DNA from: Globodera rostochiensis
Taxonomy: Eukaryota > Nematoda > Chromadorea > Rhabditida > Heteroderidae
Assembly (NCBI GenBank): GCA_018350325.1
Contig: JAEVLN010000015.1
Location: 434,001-498,000, forward strand
DNA length: 64,000 nt
Direction of reading: 5' to 3'
Below the pieces are notes generated by a model. That model ran no database searches. It was given only the letters and a program-made list of their open reading frames with translations, and was not told the origin of the DNA. Numbering within the stretch: position 1 is the first letter of the stretch; every line of letters begins with the position of its first letter. Shown piece by piece: positions 46,060-56,899 of the stretch. The position numbers and the translations under genes were made by a program.

Positions 46060-48440
46060 AACACAGAGGGAGAATCGTCGGATAGCAATTTAGTCAATAA
46101 ATTAGGGGGAATTCATCCAATTCAAGACATTATTCGCCAAAAAATTAGCATTATTCCCACACAATTACAAAGAACAAAACAACCAATGGACGGACATTTC
46201 CAAATATATTCAATAAATTTATGTCGATGTGGGGGGGGGGGATGGGCTTTTTAGTCGGGTTCGAAAGAAAAACACGGGATTCTCGTCCCGTCAAATATGA
46301 AATTCCCGTTCCCGGAATTTTTATTTTGCCGGACTCTAATCGTATCCCAACCAAGTCTGGGCGAAACTTCGGCTTAATGTCTCGCGAAACTTCTGGTCTT
46401 TTGGGCTTCGAAAGGAATTGAGCTTCGTTTTGATAGCAGGGAGCTCAGAATGCCCTCTTTTGATGGCAAATGCCATATTTTGGAAATTTGCCATATTTCC
46501 ACACTTGCCATAATTTTGCCATATTTTAGAACTTTGTGAAGATTCACATTTTTAAGGGAAAAATGAAAATTCCGAAAAAGTGTATTTGATTCGTACGTAC
46601 AATTTGATGTTTTTGGTTGCAAATCTGTTAACAAATTGAGTCAAAAATTCAAAATTTTCTCGGCGGCGCCTATCGGCACCGCCGACCCCCCCCCCCCCCC
46701 CCACCCAACAGTGAAGCAGAATTCTCAAAAAAAATTTGAATTTATCATATTTGGACCGATCAATCTAATTCCTTTTCCCCGGAAACAGTCAATGCCTTTG
46801 TTTGTGTCAAATTGAACTCTGATCTGGATGTAGAAAGAGTTGAACAGTTGGAATTAGTAAAGAAATTTTATTAAGAATTTGTTTTGTCTAAAATTGCGCC
46901 AATTTACTAATAAATCAAATAGTTAAGAATTTTTAACAAAAAGTTGATCAAAAACTTATAATCTCAAATTTAAATGAACATTTAAAGGGAATGAATCAGC
47001 TGAGGGGAAAATTGGCACAGATGAGGGCGAATCAGAATAAGCAGCAACTGAAAATCGTCGCCTTGGAAAAGAAAGTTGCCGTGTTAAATGATACAATAAA
47101 TGGAAACGGTAATTCAATAGAAAACTTTGTTTAAATCCGAACAAAAAGTGTTATAATTTTCACTTGAAACAAACCCAATTTTGTTGAGAATAATACGAAA
47201 AGAAGGCAACATTCAGAAGAAACCAGTGGTTTCCTGTTCGGCCTGTTCTGTTCTCGAAGTTAGAACAGAACAGAAAGAAATATTCTAAAAATTTGAATTT
47301 TTTAGAACTGACAAATGAGTGTATTTATTAATGAAAATAAAACGATTGCAATTCCCCTTCCGACTGGCGGAGGTGGGCAAAAAATTTCACTTCGATCAAA
47401 CATTTTAAAATTCAAATAAAACAATTTTCATCATCTGTCACTTACCGGATAACCGGGATTCTGGACAATCGGATACCGATCCCGGGTAATCCAGGTTCCG
47501 GATATCCGTTCACGTCAAACCCTACTTGGGATGCTCGAGACCTAAAATTTACTGAGACCGAGATCTGACCACGCGAGGCTCGAGACCGATACATATGTAC
47601 TCTCGAGCATATCTAGCATATAGTTGATGTGTGTAGACAACTCTAATAGTGTGTATGAATTACAAAAAGTAATTATTAGAGCGCGGATTTTCATGTTTTA
47701 ACTAGGGTTGCAGCCGGCCGGGGACGGGAAAACCGGGGATCCCGGCCATTCTCATCCCCGACCCCGGTCCCCGGTTTGCCATTCCCGAAAACGGGGATCC
47801 CCGGTGCTCATCCCCGGCCGGGGACGGGAATGAACATTGCATCCCTAAAGATGGCATCACATCAGGATTTTTAATAATGATATTGATTTACTGTTTGGAT
47901 TTGGTTAAGACGTGCTTTAGGTAATCCTCCTAAATGAATTTATGTCCTATTGGTTTGTCTACCCGCAAGTCTTGTGTTGCTGTCTTGGTTCAGACCCGCT
48001 TTGGTCAGACCACTTTTTTACTTTTTTTGGTTCTGTCGCGTGTGGTCACCAAAATATAACCACTGAAACCATAACCTACTAAAAATATAATTACTCTTTT
48101 TTTCTTCTACGCTCGATCTCTCTCGCTACTCCCCCTTTACCGGCCCCCATTAAAAGAATATTTCAGGCATGGGCACGGATACTTTGTATCCGTATCCGTC
48201 CGCTGATATCCGCGGATATTAGAGTCATATCCGCCATCCGTTCGTATCCGGATATATCCGCGGATATCCGGATGCCCGTGCCCATGCCTTGAACATTTTA
48301 GTTTTTTTTTTTTTTTTTTTTTTCGAAATTTCAAAGCAAAATTCTTAATTTTGCCAAAATTTTGGTGAAATTTCTTAACCAAAATCCAAAAATTTTTCCC
48401 GACGGCGCCTGTCGGCACCGTCGGGCTCTCCTCCCCAAAA
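46060..48440. other. Repeat-rich stretch with a possible coiled-coil exon
   Basis: Holds a hairpin motif with long poly-C (46661-46700), CTCGAGACC-rich DNA (47530-47600), and an element end TAGGGTTGCAGCCGG (47704). A possible exon at 46980-47110 reads GMNQLRGKLAQMRANQNKQQ, then LKIVALEKKVAVLNDTI, before a GTAATT donor; a preceding open piece at 46785-46870 could belong to it. A coiled coil is likely; the gene is not identified. Confidence 0.35.
48168..48291. repeat. Small palindromic element, about 123 bp
   Basis: CAGGCATGGGCACGGAT at the left and its complement at the right (CCGTGCCCATGCCTT), filled with ATCCGCGGATAT-type palindromes. Flanking 8-mers GAATATTT and GAACATTT agree at seven positions. 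Confidence 0.6.
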
Positions 48441-48448
48441 AATTAAAT

Positions 48449-48890
48449 CTTTGTGGTACAAATGTACTCACTGCCCATATTCAACTCACTGGTCGTCTGA
48501 TATGAAAATGCATATGCTTATTCATACCGGAGAGAAGCCACATGAAGTAATTGCGAAATATTTTAATCGAGGAACAGTCACTGAATGAACACTTTTAGTG
48601 CCAACATTGTGGCAAGCGATTTCGTAGAGGTCATCATTTGTCCGATCATCTGCGCGTCCACACGGGGGAGAAGCCATTTAAGGTAAGTAAAGGACGATAT
48701 TAAAGGTCATCATTTGTCCGATCATCTGCGCGTCCACACGGGGGAGAAGCCATTTAAGGTAAGTAAAGGACGATATTAAAAATATAATTTTACCAATTTA
48801 TTGTGAAAATTTTGTAATTTTTAGTGCGATCATTGCGACAAGTTATTCAGTTTTCGTGCAAATTTGAACTGTCACTTGCGTAAGCTTTAA
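48449..48890 (+). CDS. C2H2 zinc-finger protein, three fingers, 5' end unresolved
   Basis: Finger 1 (about 48456-48546) reads [18 protein letters not shown], then [10 protein letters not shown]. Finger 2 (48599-48682) reads [18 protein letters not shown], then [10 protein letters not shown]. Finger 3 (48825-48890) reads [21 protein letters not shown], stop. HTGEKP linkers mark DNA-binding fingers. Finger 3 lacks its final histidine because an insertion brings a stop; the relic at 23.2 kb keeps it. A perfect 76-bp tandem duplication (48628-48703, 48704-48779) repeats the second half of exon 2 and its GTAAGT donor. Nearby domains are not visible, so the target is unknown. Confidence 0.65.
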
Positions 48891-50794
48891 ACATTTGTGA
48901 ACACTTTGAACAAAACGTCGTGGAAGCAGAATGAATTTTATGTGCAACATTATGCATTTTATTCCGAACAATTCTGTTTTTCTACAAAAAGTATAATGTT
49001 CTAAACAATTGGATAAGACCAAAATCTGTTATATAGAATTGGCGATAATCGTTTTTACAAAAGACTAACAAATTGATTTGCCATTTTGTTCGAGTTGGGT
49101 TCCGAATTTCAACAAATTTCACTTCATCAACACTAATTTAAATAGCGCAGGCGAATTTTTTTAATTTTTTTAAAATTAGTTCTTACAAAACATCACTCAA
49201 AATGTGTTTTTTTTGCTTTAGCAACATTTTTTTAACAGAATTCAATAAGAATTTCATTTTTCCCCGGCGGCGCCTATAGGCGCACCACTCCTTCCTACAC
49301 CTACAAATTTTGGTTTCAAATCTCTTAACAAATTGAGTCAAAAATTCAAATTGCAAAGTTTTTTGAATTTCCAAAATTTAGAAAAAATAAAAAATTTCGG
49401 TCTCGGTATCGAAGTTTCGGTATTTTGTCTCGAGTATCGGGGAATTTTGGGTCTCGTGCATCACTAGTACATATGATGGATTAATTTGCGAGAGTTTACG
49501 CTTATGCATGTGTCGTCAATTTTCGAAAAATTGCTCAGGCTTTTCATGTTTTTTGGTAATATCAGGAACGTTTTGGACTCGAGTCGTGGTGTCCACGCTC
49601 CGTTTCGATGCTTAATAAAAGTTTTATCAATTTTTTAAACACAAAAAACTTTCAAACATTTCATTTAGCAAAGGAAGTTTAGCCCATTTCCTTTTTCCAT
49701 TCAAAATCAGTCCTTTCTCTTTTTGGGTTCACTCGGACCTTCGTTTTCGTCAAGGAGTCTGAAAATTACAAATATAAGGCACAACATTTAAACCCGGGGG
49801 TGTTACCCGTCGCCAATGGCATTGTCTTTGAAGTTAATGGAGAAGCGATTCCATTGGCACCAATCCCGCCCAATTGCCTCCCTTTCCCAATTGGCCCATT
49901 TCGCTTCGTCGCGATCAATCGGACAGCGAACTAACAGCCATTTATCTTTCTCTAAGCGCCGAAACACCAAACAAATGGCACAATTTCCGCAGAAGGAAAA
50001 TCCCAAATATTGATAATAAAATTAACCGAAACGACTGAATTGACAAAAGCCTAAAAAATGGAATAAAGGAATTTATCGGGAAATTATAAATTACATTTTT
50101 GAGTCCCGCCACTTCTCTCAAACAACAAACGCATCCCAACAGATTCGGACGACCATCCCCGCGGGGCGTATACAACCATTTGGCCAAAGCGCCGGCCCCG
50201 TCATCAGTCGGGACTAGTGGAAAGCCATGACCGGATTGGATCACCCGGAGCGTTGGGCAATCGCCAAGAACGGTCGGAGAGAATTTTCGCAAACGGACGA
50301 GTTGAAAGAAAGACAATTTAAGTCCGCAAATGTTGTCTTTGATCAGAGGCCAAATCTTTTCCCAAATGATTTCCCAACTGCGCTTTTGGTAGGTGTCTGT
50401 TCCGATGGAAAGATTAATACCTTTGAAGTCAAAAAGTGGGCAATTGCGTTGGAGAAATTCGATGACACTTCGGTCAATGTACCTAAAAGTTTAAGAGAAA
50501 AATCTAAAAATTTAAATGCTAAGAAATGACCATATTTGAAGGCTTTTAAATCCGATCACTTTGGTTGGGAACGAATCTTGTGGAATTGACAGCCGACGCT
50601 CGACTTTACCGTCAACGAATTTGACAATTTCAGCCCCATTTCCGTTAGCTGCGCGACAAATTTCCAAAAAACCCAACGACCATTCCTTCGAATTGAAATG
50701 CGCGTCCACCAAACGGTCAAATCGATCGCTGAGAAGCGCCACTTTCAGTCCGAGCACAATTGGGCCACAGAATTTGAACACATCAAACAAAACG

Positions 50795-53196
50795 GTACAC
50801 ATCGGTTCAGTGCCCACGGTTCAGTGCCGGACGGTTCAGTGCCGCACGGTTCAGTGCCGCACGGTTCAGAGCCGGCACGGTTCAGTGCCGTACGGTTCAG
50901 TGCCCACGGTTCAGTGCCCATTATAAATGCGACGTTTCAGTGCCAAGATTTTTTCCCCCGAAAAAAAGTAGGTATCTCTTACAACCAATTTGAATTCAGC
51001 ATTTTCGCAATTTTATTTTAACGAGAGTTTAACAGTAATCAACAAATAAGCAAAAAATAACAACAAATCAACAAAAATTTAGGCGTCCATCGGGTAATTG
51101 CGAGAAATGCCGGTGAGGAAGATGATAATATTATAGTAAGGGTCGATATTTTGGAGGTTGGCATATTCGTGATCAGGAACGTGATTGATAGCATTGTCAA
51201 AGGGAATATACGACTGAATGAGTCTCAGAATTCGTTCATCAGCCAATCGATCTTCATTTCTTTTCTTTGGCGGATTCTGACCGGCTTCGAATTTTGCGTG
51301 TGCCACATCCTGCACCTTCTTTTCCTGCCGAAGTTTGTCGATAAATGTCCACAGCGTTGGGTGGTCACATCCAAAGGCGCTTTGCAACTTGCGGTGGAAG
51401 GCCTCAGCAAAGTTATTTGTGCGACAAGCACCATCCAACGTGCGCTGATATACGCTCCAGCGCTCAGGTGAGAACAGCGGCCGCGTGAGAGTTCCATCGA
51501 AACGTGGCTGCCCAATGTAGTTGCGCAAAAACCTGTAAATTTTATTGTGAACAATCATTTAAAAAAAATGCACCACTGGAAGACGGGAAGGAGTTCCACC
51601 GGCAAATGAGCTTCTAAAGCGGCGCACGCATTTCTGAGGTCGTTCAACGGCACAAATGCCAAAGATGTTATCATCCTGGCCTGCTGAGCAAAAAGTGCTT
51701 CTGTTCGATACCTCTAAAAGATTTAATGTTTACTAAAATACGCCTGCTTGATGAACGTGCCTTTGTTAGATGTACATCGTCGATTTTTTTCTTGAGATTT
51801 CTGACCAAATGGAAAAAACAAAAGCGGAGCGTACAGGATGGAAATTCGGCTTGAACAGCGTTGACCATTGCTTGTTCAAAGTCCATTGTAATTGATTCTG
51901 GAGAAAATGTTGGCCAACATTGCTTCAAAAGTCCGAGCATCCGGCGATAAATAATTTCTGATTTTGACGAAAGTAAAGCGTAACAGACGGGCAGCACCCA
52001 TTCACCAAATCTAGAAATTACTGAAAGTTTACGAAGTAAAATTCTTTTTACCTCCCGAGCAGGACGTAAACCTGCGAGAAAAGTGTCGGAGAGATGGAAA
52101 AGGTCCCATCTGCGTAAATGTGATTGATTTGGTGCGCCATGTGCCGCGTTTTTTCACGTCCGAATATTAGAATTCTTAAAATAAAAAATTAAAAAACAAA
52201 TTGAAGCCAGTACTCTACCCACCTATGCTGTATATTTTGGCCCGGAAGTACAAAGACACCCGAATCAGCAAGCAAATATTGCTCGTCAATTTCGTTGGTT
52301 CGAGTGTAGCGTTGAAACTCAATCGGAATCTCTAATTGTGTCAAATCCAGAGGAACTGGTGGCGCAGCGTTTATTTCCCGACGCACACGCTTGACAATCT
52401 GGTTTTAAAAGACATAATCGGATGTTTTATATTACCATTTTTATATTTACCAATCGGGTAGCTGCTACGCTCGGGAAAGAGGCGAGCACAGGTGTCGCGA
52501 CATTTTGTAGTGACGCAGAACGAATGGTTGCAGGCGCTTCATATGTGTCGACTGCCCGTCGTTTGACATCATTAAGCACTCGTTGAACTTCGACACGAGT
52601 CGCGTCTGTTTTGCATGAGTGAACGCCTATTTTGTCGTTGACAACATTGTCGTTCAGATCGGTGTGTATTCGGGCTAAAAAACAAAAAAATATATAAATA
52701 AAATGCAAAAGTTAGACCTTTGCAAATAATTTCACGAGATCCGAAGAATTCGCACCTCCAGAATTTCCTCTCACCATCTTTGCTCAATTTTTCATACACA
52801 TACAATGTCTCGTTGTGGAGAAGTTTCTTTTTACTTCTTTTGGATTGGATATTCTGCTCCATTGCTAAAAAATACAATTTGTAAAAAAGTTAAAAATGTT
52901 GATCTCCTCAATTTTATCAATTTTAATAGTCAATGACAGCGTTTCTGCAACTAATGAATTTTATTTACATTAAAAATTCTAGCGGAATTTAAAATATTAA
53001 ATTGGTTGTAAGAGATACCTACTTTTTTCGGGGGAAAAAATCTTGGCACTGAAACGTCGCATTTATAATGGGCACTGAACCGTGGGCACTGAACCGTACG
53101 GCACTGAACCGTGCCGGCTCTGAACCGTGCGGCACTGAACCGTGCGGCACTGAACCGTCCGGCACTGAACCGTGGGCACTGAACCGATCGCCGCCG
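50795..53196 (-). mobile_element. Mutator-like element (MULE) with long TIRs, 11-bp TSD
   Basis: Long inverted ends (about 50803-51000 and 52985-53188) are built from CGGTTCAGTGCC repeats and continue into TTTTTTCCCCCGAAAAAAAG. The direct 11-mer CAAACAAAACG lies at 50784-50794 and 53197-53207. The insertion splits exon 2 of F-box-like copy B. The outermost bases of the two ends do not match well. Confidence 0.88.
51079..52862 (-). CDS. MULE transposase with FLYWCH-type finger, multi-exon
   Basis: The N-terminal part (52862 downwards) reads KKKLLHNETLYVYEKLSKDG, ERKFWRCEF, as in FLYWCH zinc fingers. Positions 51997-51730 read LPVCYALLSSKSEIIYRRML, then ITMDFEQAMVNAVQAEFPSC and LRFCFFHLVRNLKKKI. 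This is the second catalytic aspartate block and C-x-F-H-L motif of the MULE transposase domain. Positions 51558-51079 give the C-terminal part (WSVYQRTLDGACRTNNFAEA, FHRKLQSAFGCDHPTLWTFI), ending TAG-free until the PMDA stop. Introns are implied between pieces. It may still be largely intact; I could not confirm every junction or the first catalytic aspartate. Confidence 0.75.
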
Positions 53197-53601
53197 CAAA
53201 CAAAACGTCGTCACAAACGAAACTGAAATTTGATTTAAAGCATTACAAATTTTTTGTTGGATGCCAAACGTGTGTAGAAATCTGAATTTTTAAACAAAGA
53301 ATCGGTTCAATTGGCCTAAAAATCACGGCCGGGCCCGGCAGAATGTTGTCACATTTTCGTAACTAATGCATTTTGAGGCTTTTAACGATGCCATTTTTTT
53401 TAAAGTTGTTTGAAAACGCATTTTTAATTTTCGCTGGCAAAAAAATGTTCTTTAGAAACATAAGAAAACTCACATTTCTTTCAATTGTTTCTCCACTTTC
53501 TTCGGATTGTCCGACATTTGATTTTTTGTTATTTCAAATTCAAATTAATTATATTAACGATTAAATGAGGCTAAAATGAACTTTTAATTATTAATATGAA
53601 C

Positions 53602-53853
53602 CAAGGACGTAGCCGGGGGGGGGGGATTCCCCCCCCCCCCCGAAATGAAATTTGAGGAAAAAAAAACAAGAGGGGGGACCCTATGTTTACACTTTTACAA
53701 CTTTTTTGCCAATTTTCTTAACAAATTGCCATCAAAAATCAAAAAAATTTTCCCGGCGGCGGCGGCGCCTATCGGCACCGCCGGGCCGCTCCTGGGGCCC
53801 TCAGATGGATCAATTCCCCCCCCCCCCGAAATTTTTTTCTAGCTACGTCCCTG
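53602..53853. mobile_element. hAT-like MITE, 252 bp, TSD ATATGAAC
   Basis: CAAGGACGTAGCCGGGG at the left; the complement of CAGGGACGTAGCTAG at the right. Identical 8-mers ATATGAAC lie at 53594-53601 and 53854-53861. Same family as 32555-32838. The hairpin motif inside (53753-53784) has extra GGC units. It interrupts the 5' flank of F-box-like copy B. Confidence 0.95.
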
Positions 53854-53861
53854 ATATGAAC

Positions 53862-54940
53862 AACAAAAAAGTAAAATAACACAATTCGAACATTTTTTCA
53901 AAATCTTCCAAAAAACAATGTCTATTCATAAAGAAAGAATGATAAAATGTTTATTTAATAAAAATATGATGCCCTGCCGCCGGCCTTTCTCCTCCTCCCC
54001 CACCATTTCTGACCGATTCCCATGGGTCAGCATTTTGCCCCGAGCATTTGTGAATATCAAAAATGACCTTTGCCGAATATTTGAACTTTTTCAGTAAGAC
54101 AAATGATTAAAGTTATCTTAAAAAGACTAATCGCTGCCCCCATGAAAATGTCAATGACACGAAATAAATGAACTCAGTACATTTCTTTAAAAAAGTACGA
54201 ATGGTAACCGGTAAAAACCCCCAACTCGCTACTTTTTACTTCCTTTTTTTCTCAGCTCTCTTACTTAGACTAACACTATTTCTTTTTTTTACATTTCTCC
54301 GGTCCCGGGACAAAAAACGGAAAGGCCCAACCACGGATTCCGATTTTACGCCCACTAAACCCCTAAACCGCGCAAATTTGCCAACATCGCCCATAAATTT
54401 GACGTTTTTGCTCCATCTCCCCCACATTTGCTACAATCACTCGAATATTATTGGCATGAAAAGAATGACAAAAAGCTTAAAGATTTGTTTGCTATCAAAA
54501 TTAAAAAATTTAATTTAAATTGAATTTTAAGGATTGTGCGTGAAACAGAAAAAATCGGATTAAAAAATCAAGCTGGGCAGACTTTGGCGGCAATTCCTTT
54601 GCTAATTTCAAAATTGATGTGAAGCGTATTGGGGTTTTTAGCTGGCAAATGCAAATTTCGGCATGTTGGGAATTCTTTAAGAAAAATGTAATAAACCCAA
54701 AAAATGCACCCCCTAACCTGAAAGTTTTTTCTGTCGGTGCCAAAAAGGCGCCGCTGGCAAAATATTTGAAAATTTAAGAATTGCACTAATTATTAACGTT
54801 TTGTGATGTGCCAAAAAGTGTCCATTTATTTCCGATTAAGTAAATCTACTCCCATATTAATACTTCAATACAAATTAAATTAATTTGGAAGCTTTTCCCC
54901 AATGATTTCCATCGCTTTATGTCCCCATCCTCCTCCAATT
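53862..54940. other. Intergenic stretch, no gene recognised
   Basis: Open frames around 54168-54518 and 54510-54786 show no recognisable motif. A partial hairpin motif lies at about 54733-54755. Confidence 0.4.
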
Positions 54941-55770
54941 TCACTGATAGCAAAGTCCGGTGGATTTGTCACATTTGTCGCATTTACTGCACGGCTCGCC
55001 CACTCCGTACACGGGCTCCCCCAAATAGTTACCTCTGAAAACATTAATAAAAATAAATAAAAATAAACAAATAAATAAATGACATACCCTTTATAATACC
55101 AGCAGACTATGTAAGTTTTCCAATTGGTGTTTGGACAATTTCTGGCAACGGCACATCCAATTCTGTCCGTGTTTGCCCACGCCATCTGAAGAGATTGTGC
55201 CATGAAATGTTAAAATTTGCCAAAATGACATTAGTCCAATGCCCGATGCTTTCCAATGAATCACCGTCCAGCGTCAGCTCCTGATTGATGCCATAGAGCC
55301 CCAATTCGCGCCACCAGCGAATGCAGGCGTACTCAAAAGCGTCCTCTGAATTAATTTAAATGTCTTTTTGGCATTCTCTCAAAACACTTAACTGTTCGTG
55401 AATGTGCCGCCATTATAGGCCAAGTTCTCGCCCGCCCAGCCGTTCCAGGAGTGCCTCAACAAGCATTTGTTGGCCCATTCCTGCGATAAGTTGGCCAAGT
55501 TTTCGTCCCAGGTCAGCTTGTACATGTTGCTCGCTTTCGGCATTTTTTCCCCTCCGGTCTTGTTCTCCACATTGCCAAGGGCCAACTGCGACCGGTAATT
55601 GTTGTGGCATTGGACAGCGGCATTTTTGTCTTCTTCTGTCACCGGTGTCGTATATTGTTGCGTGGAACGGTCTGAAAAAAGGCTCAAAATTAAAGGAAAA
55701 GCCAATAATTTTCGACTCAAGATCAATTACCGATTAGCATCAGAACGATTGGCAGCAATTGATAAATCAT
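54941..55770 (-). CDS. vap: Secreted CAP-domain (venom-allergen-like) protein
   Basis: Five exons (55770-55731, 55671-55393, 55345-55230, 55185-55088, 55034-54941) give 208 residues with all phases matching. The start MIYQLLPIVLMLI is a signal peptide core. The CAP/SCP domain follows: HNNYRSQLALG, MYKLTWDENLANLSQEWANK, WNGWAGENLAYNGGTF, ESIGHWTNMAWANTDRIGCA, NWKTYIVCWYYKGGNYLGEP, and a cysteine-rich end SKCDKCDKSTGLCYQ. CAP proteins are extracellular; in plant-parasitic nematodes several are secreted during invasion and modulate host defence. The putative CAP catalytic-like residues H, E and H are present in HNNYRS, GENLAY and GHWTN contexts. No break is seen. Introns are short (47-70 bp except one), contrasting with the bloated introns elsewhere. 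Confidence 0.92.
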
Positions 55771-55789
55771 ATTAAAATGGTCTGGAATT

Positions 55790-56895
55790 TAAATATTTAG
55801 GTATTAAATGTCGAGGGGATTGATGATTTTGCTGCTCATTTGGAACACTTATAAAGGCTTTATACCACCCATAGTTTTACTAAGCGCTGATCAAATTCAA
55901 AATTGAATTGTTAAGTAAACAAAAAGCTTATTTTATTTTATTTGTTAGAAATTTTAAAATTTTATGCTCAACGAACAATAGATTATTAATGGTTTTTGGT
56001 TTGGTAAACAAAATTCAGCCCTAGCAGATGACGACGCTTTAATAAAATTTTCTAACATTTTCCCAACGACTTTTGACAATTTTGTTGGGTTAAATAAAAG
56101 TTAATAGCGGACAAAATTTGGTTCTTCGGGACCGACTTCTCGACACCCTGAACTGGTGCCGAATAATGAATTCTCCGGACCGGTTCCCGACCGGAAACCG
56201 GCAATTGTGAAAACATTTATTATTCTAAACATTATTTTGTCTTCAGCAATTTAAAAGAAAATTAATTTAACGCATTTAGCGCCGTCAACCCCACGCTTTA
56301 ACAAGCATTCCGTGCCGTTCATATTTCAATTTGCCCTAAAGCAAGCGAGCGGCACACTTTTTTTCCTGCAAGTGACTTTTTACTCAATTTAGAGTGCCGT
56401 ATACATAAACCCATTATTTTGGCAGTTTTGAGAATAAATCCATATTTTAGCATTTCCTAAAATTCTTGAAGAAATTCAATATTTTAGGCCTTTTTTCAAA
56501 CATCTTAAGAAACGAAAAACGAAATCCCGCGGGATCTGGAAAAACACAAGACTCGAATTGAGTGGGATCGTGTAGAGATTTCGGCCCGACTTTTTTTTGA
56601 AAATCTGCAGTTTGAATAGTAAAATCTTTCAACAAAAAAAGTTAATAGGTTTTTAGTAAATTACGAAAAAAATTAGGTAAATAAATGACCAAATCTTTCT
56701 TCAATAAATCAACACAAAATTTTGTCAAAATTAAATTCCACAATCCATAACTATTGAACTTTTTCGAAGAGTTCTAAATTCCTTTTCAAGCTAATTTTCA
56801 GCTCAAAAATAAGTTGATAACTTTAACCACAGCTGAGAAATGGTCGATCTCGACTAATCATAATTTTCTGTTTAAATTCCATCCAAATTTTGTTC
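55790..56895. other. Intergenic stretch, no gene recognised
   Basis: AT-rich DNA between the CAP gene and F-box-like copy C. A short GGTTCCCGACCGGAAACCGG segment (about 56180) resembles element termini elsewhere. No coding exon is supported. Confidence 0.4.
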
Positions 56896-56899
56896 GTCC

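Larger units (their letters stand above)
49707..53515 (-). pseudogene. F-box-like family copy B, destroyed by a Mutator-like insertion and a deletion
   Basis: Exon 1 (53515 to about 53472) reads [14 protein letters not shown]. Exon 2 starts FVCDDVLF and is cut by the element 50795-53196, resuming [20 protein letters not shown], then [18 protein letters not shown]. Exon 3 (about 50485-50105) reads [45 protein letters not shown]. Exon 4 (about 50040-49809) has lost 28 bp (the [11 protein letters not shown] segment), which shifts its frame before LLVRCPIDRDEAKWANWERE. The last exon reads [16 protein letters not shown] and ends at TGA (49709-49707). The gene is non-functional in at least two independent ways. 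A MITE (53602-53853) also sits just upstream of its start codon. Confidence 0.85.

Noticed and set aside
50561..51021. [15 protein letters not shown] repeat protein
   Set aside because: Translation of the CGGTTCAGTGCC repeats forming the MULE terminal inverted repeat.
55402..55737. Plus-strand frame opposite the CAP gene
   Set aside because: Antisense shadow of CAP exon 2; the minus strand has domain motifs, splice sites and a signal peptide.
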